In this document: positions 16,766-25,168 of the stretch, piece after piece | Layout of the letters: each line of letters opens with the position of its first letter | Position numbering within the stretch: the first letter of the stretch is position 1 | From: Spirulina subsalsa PCC 9445 | Lineage (GTDB): Bacteria > Cyanobacteriota > Cyanobacteriia > Cyanobacteriales > Spirulinaceae | DNA: 64,000 nucleotides | Assembly (NCBI RefSeq): GCF_000314005.1 | Contig: NZ_JH980292.1 | Span: 2,762,779 to 2,826,778, forward strand | Direction of reading: 5' to 3' | Translations under genes and position numbers: made by a program | Notes under the pieces: model-generated | What the model was told of the DNA's origin: nothing | The model's input: the letters and a program-made list of their open reading frames with translations, nothing else | Databases searched by the model: none

Positions 16766-19006
16766 ATGAACCCAAATCCATCCCCATCTGCATCTAAGAC
16801 TGGTCAATCTACTCTCGGGACTGCGGCCGCTTCTTCTCTCGGCAAAGCCCAAAACTATAAAAAACTTTTGGCTTTGGTGTTGGAGTGGACGGATAAGGAA
16901 CCGTTTCTGACCCAGATCCTGTTTAAGCTGATGATGGAGGAGAAGACCACACCAAAAACGGGACAGGAGGAGGTGTGGATGGAAAATTTAGTGCGATCGC
17001 GAGTCCTCCACAACTGGGAACAAAACCCCCGTCTCAAACCCCTCTGGTCGATTCGCGATCGCCTACTCAAAAGCAAGGACAAAAAGCGCAGTCTCCAACT
17101 CCTGAAATTTTATAAGCAAGTCTTTCAAGAAGAGGGAGTTTTCGCCAATACTGGGTCAGAACAAAAAGAACTCCGCCTCTTGGGTTTAATCGCCAAGCAA
17201 CAAGGGAAACTGAAAGTTCATAATAAAATCTATGAACTTATTTTCAGTGAAGAATGGGTCGATCAAGCCATTGAAACGCTGGAAAATGACCTAGAACCCA
17301 GCGAAGAAGATTATTTGCGCATCTTCACACAACTGGAGCGCAAACTATTCGGTTCTCAAGTCGATATTATCCGCCAAATTGAACAGGGCAATGATGATCA
17401 AGAAGTCACCCAACCCCTCTATGAAGTCCTGCGAGATGTGACGACCAATGTAGGAGAATTAGTCGGGTCTGACCGTACCAGCATCTTTTTACTGAATGAA
17501 GAAAAAACCGAATTGTGGTCTTTAGTAGCTGAAGATGAAAGCGGGCATTTTTTAGATATTCATGTGCGGATGGGGGAAGGAATTACCGGATTAGTGGCTA
17601 AAAATAAACAGGTGATCCACATTCCTGATCATGTCTATGAAGATCCACGCTCCCAATTAGTGAAAGAATTTGATAAAAAATATAATTACCATACCCAAAA
17701 TATCCTAGCTTTTCCCATTTTAAATGATGAGCAAGAAGTCATCGCTGTTGTTCAACTGCTAAATAAACTCAAAAAACGACAACAAGATATTGAAGGCTTT
17801 ACTCATCTAGATTTAGAACGTCTTGCTAAATGTGTTCTACCCATTCGTCGCATTTTAGAAACCTGTCAATCTTGTTATGAGTCCATTAAGAAAGCCCAAG
17901 CTACGGCGGCTTTAAGACAAGCGACACGCTCGTTAGATCAGGTTAATTTAGACACCCAAATGATTTTAGAACGGGTGATGAATGCGGCGAAAAAACTGCT
18001 CAATGCCGATCGCAGTACCCTGTGGTTAGTCGATGAAGAAAAGGGGGATTTATGGACAGAAATTCCCGGAGATGGCAAGATTAGATGTCCCATCGGCACG
18101 GGATTTGTGGGACAAGTGGCACAAAGTCGCCAAGCGATGATTATTCCCTATGATTTATATGATGACCCTAATGCAGAAAATGCTAAGAAAACGGATGAAC
18201 ATACCCACTATCGGACTTGTAGTTTGCTTTGTATGCCAGTGTTAAGTCCCAGTGGCAAGTTATTAGGGGTGACGCAATTAGTGAACAAACGGAAAGCCGG
18301 GGCAACGGGAGAATATGATAAGTCTCTCTTTCCGGCTGTTCCTCCTTTTTTTAAGGCCAGTTTTGATAAAAATGACCGCCATTCTATGCAGATTTTTAAC
18401 GAACGGGTGGGGGCAATTCTTCAGTTTGCTAAAACCCATGAGAAGTTAAAAGAATCGGCGAAGCTTGAACCGCAAGCGGCAGTTTTACAAACCTTGAATT
18501 TGTTTTCCAATGTTTTAGATAATGGCTCAGAACAAGGGTATGAGACGGTTTACACGCTTATTAAGCAGTTATCCCATTCTCTAAAACGTCAACTTAAAGC
18601 AGAATTTTGCCACATTTTTATGTTGAGTGTGGATCAACAGGATCTCTGGTTGTTTTATAGAGAAGCACAAACGGAGTTAGTCAAAACGATCATTTTAACG
18701 ACTCAACAAGGAATTGCTGTTAAGGTATTAACGGCTAAGGAAGCAAAGAAAAGTAATAAAGCGGGACAAATTCGCGATCAATTAGTGCGAGTGGGATTGA
18801 GTTCTAAACAGGTGGGAGACTTAAAGAGTGTTTTATTATTCCCCTTGGTGGATGGTTCGGGAAATGCTGTGGCCTTAATTCGTTTGTTAAATAAAATAGA
18901 TTATCCTGATGGGTTTACGGCGGAAGATGTTGATTTTCTGAAACAAAAATCGCGGGATGTTTTACCGATTCTGCAAGGGTTTCAGTCTTTTTCTTCCAGT
19001 TTGTAA
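16766..19006 (+). CDS. Multi-GAF signalling protein with an AAA_35-type N-terminal helical domain
   Basis: 746 residues. Residues 30-165 (LVLEWTDKEPFLTQILFKLM, LVRSRVLHNWEQNP, LLGLIAKQQGKLKVHNKIYE) resemble the C-terminal winged-helix part of cyanobacterial AAA-like (AAA_35) proteins, without the ATPase. Three GAF domains follow: about 205-365 (SDRTSIFLLNEEKTELWSLV), about 390-550 (ADRSTLWLVDEEKGDLWTEI) and about 580-740 (weaker, CHIFMLSVDQQDLWLFYR). No kinase, cyclase or phosphatase output domain is present, so it presumably acts through protein contacts. The chromophore-binding Cys of cyanobacteriochromes is not obvious. The gene stands alone behind the tnpB remnant. Confidence 0.8.
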   Translation: MNPNPSPSASKTGQSTLGTAAASSLGKAQNYKKLLALVLEWTDKEPFLTQILFKLMMEEKTTPKTGQEEVWMENLVRSRVLHNWEQNPRLKPLWSIRDRLLKSKDKKRSLQLLKFYKQVFQEEGVFANTGSEQKELRLLGLIAKQQGKLKVHNKIYELIFSEEWVDQAIETLENDLEPSEEDYLRIFTQLERKLFGSQVDIIRQIEQGNDDQEVTQPLYEVLRDVTTNVGELVGSDRTSIFLLNEEKTELWSLVAEDESGHFLDIHVRMGEGITGLVAKNKQVIHIPDHVYEDPRSQLVKEFDKKYNYHTQNILAFPILNDEQEVIAVVQLLNKLKKRQQDIEGFTHLDLERLAKCVLPIRRILETCQSCYESIKKAQATAALRQATRSLDQVNLDTQMILERVMNAAKKLLNADRSTLWLVDEEKGDLWTEIPGDGKIRCPIGTGFVGQVAQSRQAMIIPYDLYDDPNAENAKKTDEHTHYRTCSLLCMPVLSPSGKLLGVTQLVNKRKAGATGEYDKSLFPAVPPFFKASFDKNDRHSMQIFNERVGAILQFAKTHEKLKESAKLEPQAAVLQTLNLFSNVLDNGSEQGYETVYTLIKQLSHSLKRQLKAEFCHIFMLSVDQQDLWLFYREAQTELVKTIILTTQQGIAVKVLTAKEAKKSNKAGQIRDQLVRVGLSSKQVGDLKSVLLFPLVDGSGNAVALIRLLNKIDYPDGFTAEDVDFLKQKSRDVLPILQGFQSFSSSL

Positions 19007-19052
19007 GGGCGAGTTTTGAGAGGCTCATTATCAGTTCACTTGCCGATTTAAA

Positions 19053-19448
19053 GTGCCAAAGAATAAAATGGATATTAGGCCCGAAGATCGACCGAAGGTG
19101 AAAGCCGAATGTTTGCGCCTTTTGGTCACGTTGCGGTTAGATCCGGCGCGGACTCAGTTGATTTCTGGCTTTATCGATAGTTATTTGAGGCTCAATGAAG
19201 CAGAGCAAGCTTTATTCACCCAAGAATTGGGGGCATTTGAACCACAAGAACAGGAGGGCGTGATGGAAATTGTAACCAGTTGGATGGAACAAGGTATTGA
19301 ACGGGGTATTGAGCAAGGTATGGCACAAGCTCAACGAGAGGCGATCGCACGCATGGTTGAACGCCGCTTTTCCGTAGCAGAAATTGCCGATATTGTCAAC
19401 CTCCCCCCAGAGAGAGTCGAAGCGATTATCAACAGTCTAGGCAAATAG
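19053..19448 (+). pseudogene. 5'-truncated Rpn-family C-terminal remnant
   Basis: 131 codons from a GTG, with possible family-like sequence continuing in frame upstream to a stop at 19017. The remaining part is the conserved C-terminal region of one Rpn subgroup: KMDIRPEDRPKVKAECLRLL, ISGFIDSYLRLNEAEQ, then a GIERGIEQGM repeat linker and the closing helix FSVAEIADIVNLPPERVEAI. The nuclease domain is absent and the upstream 46 bp after the GAF gene cannot encode it. It could still be expressed as a small helical protein, but decay is the simpler reading. Confidence 0.6.
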
Positions 19449-19511
19449 GAAAAACCTCCCCCCGGATTCAGGAGAAGCTAGAATTCCTTCCGGCTAGAGG
19501 TTTCTTGAGAA

Positions 19512-19598
19512 CGGAGAGGGAGGGATTCGAACCCTCGAATGAGTTACCCCATTACAGCATTTCCAGTGCTGCGCCTTCGACCACTCGGCCACCTCTCC
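19512..19598 (-). tRNA. tRNA-Ser (anticodon GGA)
   Basis: On the minus strand the sequence folds as a class II tRNA of 87 nt. The acceptor stem is GGAGAGG with CCTCTCC, the D-arm region GGCCGAGTGGTCGAAGGC, the anticodon arm CAGCA-CTGGAAA-TGCTG (anticodon GGA, reading UCC/UCU), a long variable arm (TAATGGGGTAACTCATTCG region) and the T-loop GGTTCGAATCC. The discriminator is G. The CCA is not encoded. Confidence 0.96.
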
Positions 19599-19736
19599 AA
19601 AGGTGTCGCGATTTACAATCATAGCGGGTCAGTTGATCAAAAAGCAACCCCTGAAGCAAAAAAAATCCAACACCCCCATCCTTTAGCGTCCGGTTCAGGG
19701 TAGGGTAGAAGGAGTAATGCGTTAGGTCTGTGAGTC

Positions 19737-20108
19737 ATGACCCAGTTTCATACCGTAGTAATCCGCGATCGCCAACAAAACAAAGAATATCTTCTGCGCG
19801 TCCCGGAGGATGAGTACATCCTCCAAAGCGCCGAAGAGCAAAACATCACCCTCCCCTTCTCCTGTCGGAATGGGGCTTGTACGACCTGCGCCGTGAGAAT
19901 CTGTTCCGGGGAAATCCATCAACCCGAAGCGATGGGACTTTCTCCAGAATTGCGCGATCGCGGTTATGCCCTCCTCTGCGTCAGTTATGCCCGCTCCGAC
20001 CTCGAAGTAGAAACCCAAGATGAAGATGAAGTCTATGAACTCCAATTCGGGCGCTACTTCGGCAAAAAAAATAAAGTCCGCTTTGGGCTGCCCCTCGACG
20101 ACGACTAA
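19737..20108 (+). CDS. Plant-type [2Fe-2S] ferredoxin
   Basis: 123 residues. The ligands are in the standard arrangement CRNGACTTC (Cys-X4-Cys-X2-Cys) with a fourth Cys in ALLCVSYA, as in photosynthetic ferredoxins. It is longer than PetF (about 98 residues): about 25 extra residues at the C-terminus (FGRYFGKKNKVRFGLPLDDD), as in the cyanobacterial paralogues of the FdC2 type. It is an electron carrier of the cytosol; the partner is unknown. Six bases separate it from the SNase-like gene, so the two are probably cotranscribed. Confidence 0.92.
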   Translation: MTQFHTVVIRDRQQNKEYLLRVPEDEYILQSAEEQNITLPFSCRNGACTTCAVRICSGEIHQPEAMGLSPELRDRGYALLCVSYARSDLEVETQDEDEVYELQFGRYFGKKNKVRFGLPLDDD

Positions 20109-20114
20109 CCCCCC

Positions 20115-20675
20115 ATGTTTCGTCTCCCCCCCCTCCCCCGTTGGTGTATTCTCCTCCTGAGTCTCAGCCTCCTCCCCCTGTTGCTCAGTTGCCAAGCCCC
20201 ACCCCCCAGCCAACGCATCCCCGCCCAAGTCCAGCGCGTCGTCAGTGGGCAAACCCTCGAAGTCCTCCTCACAGGAACCAACAGCCCCCAACAAATCCGC
20301 GTCCGCTTGATCGGCCTAAGTACCCCCGACCTCAGCCAGGAGCCTTGGGGATCCCAAGCCCAAACCACCCTAGCCACTTGGCTCCAAGACAGCCCCACCA
20401 TTGACCTTGAATGGGATCGCCAACCCCAAGACCCCTTTCAGCGTTACTTGGCCTATGTGTGGAAGGGTGGGATATTAATAAATGAACAACTCCTCAGCCA
20501 AGGATACGCCCTGCTGGATACCCATGCCCCCAACACCAAATATCAAGAACGCTTAGAACAAGCCCAACGTTACGCCCGACTCATGGGCAACGGGATCTGG
20601 AATCCTCAAAACCCCCTGCGAATCACCCCCCAAGAAGCCCGACAACAAAATCAAATCCCCCATCGGGATCGGTAA
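20115..20675 (+). CDS. Thermonuclease (SNase)-like lipoprotein
   Basis: 186 residues with a hydrophobic leader ending in a lipobox (LLLSC), so probably an exported lipoprotein. The OB-fold SNase core runs from about 38 to 165. In staphylococcal nuclease the pattern RLIGIDTPE supplies Arg35, Asp40 and Glu43. Here it is RLIGLSTPD, with Ser in place of the Ca2+-binding Asp40 and Asp in place of the catalytic Glu. The second Arg block (DPFQRYLAYVW) is present. Weakened or lost nuclease activity is therefore plausible. It lies between ferredoxin and inositol monophosphatase genes on the same strand. Confidence 0.8.
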   Translation: MFRLPPLPRWCILLLSLSLLPLLLSCQAPPPSQRIPAQVQRVVSGQTLEVLLTGTNSPQQIRVRLIGLSTPDLSQEPWGSQAQTTLATWLQDSPTIDLEWDRQPQDPFQRYLAYVWKGGILINEQLLSQGYALLDTHAPNTKYQERLEQAQRYARLMGNGIWNPQNPLRITPQEARQQNQIPHRDR

Positions 20676-20729
20676 TCCTCCAAATTGGGCAATCTAACCT
20701 TAACCCCTTGTCTTGTTGCTAACTCCCCC

Positions 20730-21584
20730 ATGAATCCCTCCCCTAGAGAACTCAAACACCTACTAACCATTGCCAGCGAAGCCGCCCTGAGTGCTGGAGT
20801 CATCCTGCAAGATCACTGGGGCAACATCCAAATCATCGAAGAAAAAGGACGGGCTGGGGATTTAGTCACAGAAGTTGATAAAAAATCCGAAGCCACCATT
20901 CTCGCCATCCTGAACGAACAAGTCCCCGATCATGGCATTCTCGCCGAAGAATCCGGTATTTTGGGCAATGCCAACAGTCCTTATCTTTGGGCCATTGACC
21001 CCCTTGATGGCACCACCAACTATGCTCATAGTTATCCCCTCTCCTCCGTGTCCGTCGGCCTATTATTTAACGGAGTCCCCATCCTCGGCGCAATCTATGA
21101 TCCTTACAGTCAACTGCTCTATCGCGCCGCCAAAGGACTCGGCGCCACCTGTAATCATCGCCCGATTAAAGTCTCCTCAACCCCCAACCTCAACCGAAGT
21201 TTATTAGTCACCGGGTTTGCTTATGATCGTCGGGAAACCACCGATCAGAACTATGCCGAATTTTGTTATCTCACCCACATCACCCAAGGGGTGAGACGGG
21301 GCGGTTCCGCCTCCCTCGATTTAGCCCATCTGGCATCCGGGCGACTTGATGGCTATTGGGAACGTGGCCTCAAACCTTGGGATTTAGCGGCTGGAGTGGT
21401 GCTAGTGGAAGAAGCGGGGGGAACAGTCACCGCCTATGATCAAAGCCCCTTAGACATCAATTCCGGGCGCATCTTGGCCACCAATGGACACCTTCATCAA
21501 GCCCTCAGTCAAGCCCTCTTAAATACTCCTCCCATCAGTACCTGGGCCAACCTAGAACAAATGCAACAGATTACCAGTCTGTAA
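20730..21584 (+). CDS. Inositol monophosphatase family protein
   Basis: About 284 residues from the ATG at 20730; a TTG at 20685 would add 15 residues that do not look conserved. The metal-binding motifs of the FIG superfamily are all present: LAEESG, WAIDPLDGTTNYAHSYP (DPxDGT) and the C-terminal LKPWDLAAGVVLVEEAGG. It hydrolyses inositol 1-phosphate or a related sugar phosphate using Mg2+; related cyanobacterial enzymes also act on histidinol phosphate or fructose bisphosphate. The gap to the SNase-like gene is about 55 bp. Confidence 0.92.
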   Translation: MNPSPRELKHLLTIASEAALSAGVILQDHWGNIQIIEEKGRAGDLVTEVDKKSEATILAILNEQVPDHGILAEESGILGNANSPYLWAIDPLDGTTNYAHSYPLSSVSVGLLFNGVPILGAIYDPYSQLLYRAAKGLGATCNHRPIKVSSTPNLNRSLLVTGFAYDRRETTDQNYAEFCYLTHITQGVRRGGSASLDLAHLASGRLDGYWERGLKPWDLAAGVVLVEEAGGTVTAYDQSPLDINSGRILATNGHLHQALSQALLNTPPISTWANLEQMQQITSL

Positions 21585-21671
21585 CAGTTGGGAAAAACGC
21601 TCCTCAGCGTTAACAAAATCCCCGGAATTTGAGACATACTATAAGAAATCCAGTCCTCACTCGCAAAAATT

Positions 21672-22646
21672 ATGCCGTTCAATATTCAACGCGGACTCTT
21701 CAAGTTAGACATTACCGATCACTACGCCATTCTCGGGTTGCCCGTTACCATTGATACTAAGGTTATCCGTAAACGCTACCTGAAAATTGCCCAAAGTCTC
21801 CATCCTGACACCTCTAAAGTGGCTAATGATCAGGAACGTCAACTCGCCAGTGAAATTCTGTCTAAATGGGTCAATCCAGCCTACGAAATATTAAAAGGCA
21901 AAGGTCGCAATGAGTATCAATTAGTGTTATCCCAAACGGGAAAACGGTTAGCCAGTGAAGGGGGGAAAATTAACGTAGAAAGTGAAGTAGCCCAGAAACT
22001 TTTACAAGCCAGTAGTAATATTGATACAGCCTATCAAACAGTTGTCCAAGCCTTAGCCGCTAAACAATATGATGAAGTGGGCAAAGTTGCTGAGATTGTG
22101 GGGCAATTGAGCGAACTTAATTTAGTGTATCTCCTGCGCAAACAAGGCCAAGGAGTCCGGGAAGCGTCGGCTGCGGCTCCAAGTCCGGGTTCTACCTCTA
22201 CGACTGGGGGGAAACCTTCTCCATCAGCCACCCGCAGCGCCCCACCCCCAACCTCCGAACGCAAAACCTCTCCGGTAGATGGTTGTGTCCGTCGCGCTCA
22301 GGAATATATTGCCAAAAACAATTACTCTAAAGCGATTTTGGAACTGCGGGACGGTTTGAAATTAGATCCCAATAGTAGTAGTTGTCATGGTTTAATGGGT
22401 TGGGCTTATTTGAAACAAAATCAAGTGAGTATGGCGAAAGTTCATATCGCCAAGGCCCTACAATCTAATCCTAATGATCCCATTGCCCAAAAAGGTCAAA
22501 AAGCATTGGCTCAACTGGGACAGAAAATTACCCCAGCCCAATCGGCATCGAGTTCCGGTTCATCCAGTAGTGATAGTAAAGCCACTAAGCCTAAATCTGG
22601 GGGCGGTGGAATGTTTGGTGGGTTGTTTGGCGGTAAGAAAAAATAA
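21672..22646 (+). CDS. J-domain protein with C-terminal TPR repeats
   Basis: 324 residues. Residues 15-85 form a J domain with the essential His-Pro-Asp (SLHPDTSKV), indicating a DnaK co-chaperone. A helical region, a Ser/Pro/Thr-rich linker (about 165-200) and one or two TPR units (ARRAQEYIAKNNYSKAILEL-like and CHGLMGWAYLKQNQVSMAKV) follow. The end is a low-complexity Ser stretch and a GGGGMFGGLFGGKKK tail. There are no Gly/Phe or zinc-finger domains, so it is not a classical DnaJ. It is 24 bp upstream of hisZ. Confidence 0.88.
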   Translation: MPFNIQRGLFKLDITDHYAILGLPVTIDTKVIRKRYLKIAQSLHPDTSKVANDQERQLASEILSKWVNPAYEILKGKGRNEYQLVLSQTGKRLASEGGKINVESEVAQKLLQASSNIDTAYQTVVQALAAKQYDEVGKVAEIVGQLSELNLVYLLRKQGQGVREASAAAPSPGSTSTTGGKPSPSATRSAPPPTSERKTSPVDGCVRRAQEYIAKNNYSKAILELRDGLKLDPNSSSCHGLMGWAYLKQNQVSMAKVHIAKALQSNPNDPIAQKGQKALAQLGQKITPAQSASSSGSSSSDSKATKPKSGGGGMFGGLFGGKKK

Positions 22647-22670
22647 CGCTTAAAGCACAAGAGAGATTTT

Positions 22671-23903
22671 ATGAGGATTCATCAACCTCCGGCGGGAACC
22701 CGAGATATATTGCCCTTAGAAGTGGCTCAAAAACGTTGGATTGCCGATCGGATTCAGGCGGTTTTTCACCAGTGGGGTTATCAACGGATTATTACCTCAA
22801 CTTTGGAGTGGGTGGACGCTTTGACGGCTGGGGGAGCGATTCACCCCTCAACGGTGATTCAGGTGGAAAATACGACTGGGGGACGTTTGGGGCTGCGTCC
22901 AGAGTTAACGGCTTCGATTGCCCGGGCAGCTGCCACACGGATGGCGGGGGATGTGTTTCCTCAACGATTGTATTACAACGCGAATGTGTTTCGCCGCACG
23001 CCAGGGGGGAATCACGGGCGACAGGTGGAGTTTTTCCAGACGGGGGTGGAATTACTCCGGGCGGGGGGAACTCGGGCGGATAGTGAAATTTTGCTCTTGT
23101 TGGTGGACTGTTTGGGTAGTTTGGGGCTGGAGGATTGTTCTGTGATTTTAGGGGAGGCAAGTTTAACGCGATCGCTCCTCAATCTCTTTCCTCCTTCAGA
23201 TCAAGACCGGGTGCGGGCTTGCATCGCCCATTTAGACCGCGTTGGCTTAACTCGTTTAGGCTTATCTCCGGAGTTGGAACAACTGGCTTTATTATTATTT
23301 GACCTGCGGGGGGAACCTCGGGCAGTCCTGCAAAAAGTAAGCCATTTAAACCTTGATGAACAAGGTCAACAGATTATTCATAATTTAAAAAATCTGATTG
23401 AGCGAGTAGAAGAAAGTGCCAGCACGCATTTTTCCTTGATTTTAGATTTAAGCTTAATCCAAACTATTGATTACTACACAGGCATTGTTTTTGAAGTGGT
23501 TTATGTTCAAGATCAACAGTCTCGTGTTTTGGGTAAAGGGGGACGGTATGACCAACTTTTGGGGTTATACCATCCCCAAGGAGAAAGCGCTCCGGGCATC
23601 GGTTTTGCCCTGAATTTAGAGGAGGTTTATAGTTGTTTATTGGATTCTGAACAACTGCCTCGCAGCGCCCCTCAAATTGATTGGTTGGTGATTCCCAGTA
23701 ATGACCAAGCGGAAAAAGCGGCTTTTGACTATGCTCAAAAATTGCGTCAATCAGAACATTTAGTGCGGGTTGAATTAGAGTTAGGAGGACGTTCCTCTGA
23801 TGAGATTCGTCAATATGCCAGAATGTGTAATATTAATCGTTTAGCTTGGATTCAAGTAGACGGTAAACCGGAGATTGAACTGTTAGGAAACGTTGAGAAT
23901 TAA
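22671..23903 (+). CDS. hisZ: ATP phosphoribosyltransferase regulatory subunit HisZ
   Basis: 410 residues. The HisRS-like catalytic core is clear: PPAGTRDILP, the LRPELTASIAR motif 2 region, RLYYNANVFR, and a GKGGRYDQLLGLYH signature. It resembles histidyl-tRNA synthetase but is shorter and lacks the normal anticodon-binding end, as HisZ does. It forms the regulatory half of short-form HisG/HisZ in the first step of histidine synthesis. No hisG is in the window. The spacing suggests cotranscription with the J-domain gene and the ferredoxin behind. Confidence 0.93.
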   Translation: MRIHQPPAGTRDILPLEVAQKRWIADRIQAVFHQWGYQRIITSTLEWVDALTAGGAIHPSTVIQVENTTGGRLGLRPELTASIARAAATRMAGDVFPQRLYYNANVFRRTPGGNHGRQVEFFQTGVELLRAGGTRADSEILLLLVDCLGSLGLEDCSVILGEASLTRSLLNLFPPSDQDRVRACIAHLDRVGLTRLGLSPELEQLALLLFDLRGEPRAVLQKVSHLNLDEQGQQIIHNLKNLIERVEESASTHFSLILDLSLIQTIDYYTGIVFEVVYVQDQQSRVLGKGGRYDQLLGLYHPQGESAPGIGFALNLEEVYSCLLDSEQLPRSAPQIDWLVIPSNDQAEKAAFDYAQKLRQSEHLVRVELELGGRSSDEIRQYARMCNINRLAWIQVDGKPEIELLGNVEN

Positions 23904-23919
23904 GTATTGATTATTGATT

Positions 23920-24147
23920 ATGCCTCATACCATTGTGACTGAAGTTTGCGAAGGAGTGGCTGATTGTGTCAGCGCTTGTCCCGTAGCCTGTATTCATCCG
24001 GGGCCGGGTAAAAATATGAAAGGAACCGATTGGTATTGGATTGATTTTGAGACTTGTATTGATTGTGGGATTTGTTTACAAGTCTGTCCGGTGGAGGGGG
24101 CAATTTTGCCCGAGGAGCGCCCAGAATTGCAGAAAATCAAGGCTTAG
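23920..24147 (+). CDS. Bacterial-type ferredoxin (two Fe-S clusters)
   Basis: 75 residues from the ATG at 23920. The second cluster motif is canonical (CIDCGICLQVCP). The first has the looser spacing CEGVADCVSACPVAC, as in 7Fe ferredoxins with a [3Fe-4S] or modified [4Fe-4S] cluster. It starts 16 bp behind hisZ. Its partner is unknown; small ferredoxins of this kind are common in cyanobacteria. Confidence 0.92.
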   Translation: MPHTIVTEVCEGVADCVSACPVACIHPGPGKNMKGTDWYWIDFETCIDCGICLQVCPVEGAILPEERPELQKIKA

Positions 24148-24151
24148 GTTG

Positions 24152-24317
24152 GGGTTTGCTGAATAAAACTGGACGGTAGAGGGAACGGGGAGTCGGGAGT
24201 CGGGAGTCGGTGTAGGGGCGCAATGCTTGCGCCTTAGGGAATCGGGAGTCGGGAATAGTCAAGAGTTTTGGCTATTCCCCTGCTCCCCTGCTCCCCTGTT
24301 CCCTGATTAACAAACCC
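24152..24317. mobile_element. MITE-like element, left of a tandem pair
   Basis: It starts with GGGTTTGCTGAATAAAAC and ends with an imperfect inverted copy (reverse complement GGGTTTGTTAATCAGGG). Inside are GGGAGTC heptamers, the GGGCGCAA-TGC-TTGCGCC palindrome at 24216 and the AGAGTTTTGGCTATTC block. The right flank is TAATTA; the left flank is not a matching copy, so this copy has no clean duplication. Confidence 0.65.
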
Positions 24318-24475
24318 TAATTAGGGTCTGCTGAATAACACCAGATGCTAGGCTCAACAAGGGAACAGGGAACTCTTAACAGGGAACAGATCATCTAAAA
24401 CTGGCACGATTGCCTATTCCCGACTCCCGACTCCCGATTCCCGAACTCTCGGACTTATTCAGCAAACCCTAATTA
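24318..24475. mobile_element. MITE-like element with 6-bp TAATTA direct repeats
   Basis: The body is 24324-24469. The ends GGGTCTGCTGAATAA and TTATTCAGCAAACCC are inverted repeats, and TAATTA flanks both sides (24318-24323 and 24470-24475). The right copy contains the TAA stop codon of the DUF2808 gene on the minus strand. The right end shares CTGAATAAGTCCGAGAGTT with the left end of the element at 55818. Together with the neighbouring copy it fills the 325 bases between the ferredoxin and DUF2808 genes. Confidence 0.75.
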
Positions 24476-25030
24476 TTCAATGCTGAGAATCCAAGTCCCG
24501 ACATAACGGGGGAGGGGAACATCTCCGGGGCTTAAAACGCGACCGTGGAAGTAGAACGTTCCTCCAAAGAAGGGATTTCTCACGTTGGAGAGGCGGATTT
24601 CGATGGCGTTTTGAGATTCAATGGGTTCAGCCAGATAAATTTGTACGACGCGATTATCTTGATCCCAAACCACCTCAGAAACACTAGCCGAGCGAGAAAA
24701 GTTGTTCCCGTAGGCCACCTCAACGCGGTCTGTGTCGAAGCGTCCGGTGAAGTAGTCGGGATAGGCGATCGCAATTTGAGCCACCCCTAACTCAACTCGA
24801 TTGGCGGGGATGCGCAAACGGTAGCGATCGCGCTGATTCCGGGTTCCGCCAAAATCCAGACGGTAGTTTAAAATATCCCTTTGATTTTCAACTCCACTAA
24901 AAATCGTTAAACCGGGGTTGGTTTGGGCAACCGTTGCCCCCGGCAAAGCCCCCAAGAGGCAACCAGCTACCGCGAGGGCGGGCAAAAATCGGCGTTTAGA
25001 ACGTTTGGTAAATAACATAGGCTTGAACAT
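24473..25030 (-). CDS. DUF2808 exported protein
   Basis: About 185 residues from MFKPMLFTKRSKRRF; an ATG 15 codons upstream is also in frame, and none has a clear ribosome binding site. A signal peptide runs to about AATVAQ (basic KRSKRRF, hydrophobic core, Ala-rich end). The mature part carries the DUF2808 pattern I recognise from cyanobacteria: LRIPANRVELGVAQIAIAYP, DYFTGRFDTDRVEV and IEIRLSNVRNP. The function is unknown; probably periplasmic or lumenal. Its stop codon lies in the target duplication of the adjacent element. Confidence 0.85.
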   Translation of the reverse strand: MFKPMLFTKRSKRRFLPALAVAGCLLGALPGATVAQTNPGLTIFSGVENQRDILNYRLDFGGTRNQRDRYRLRIPANRVELGVAQIAIAYPDYFTGRFDTDRVEVAYGNNFSRSASVSEVVWDQDNRVVQIYLAEPIESQNAIEIRLSNVRNPFFGGTFYFHGRVLSPGDVPLPRYVGTWILSIE

Positions 25031-25168
25031 AGGGACTAAATGATCTAACAATTGGGCGGTTTCGTTACAAAACATTAAACTTTGTAACGTGAATCGATCC
25101 GACTATAACAAATGTTCGTCCCATCTGACGACTTCTCCGCCGGGGATTGTTCCCCAAGGGGGATCTCC

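Noticed and set aside
19722-20294. A 190-codon minus-strand frame, acidic and Gly-rich.
   Set aside because: It is antisense to the ferredoxin and SNase-like genes, both of which have clear motifs.
22792-23160. A 122-codon minus-strand frame rich in Pro within hisZ.
   Set aside because: It mirrors Gly codons of the hisZ coding strand.
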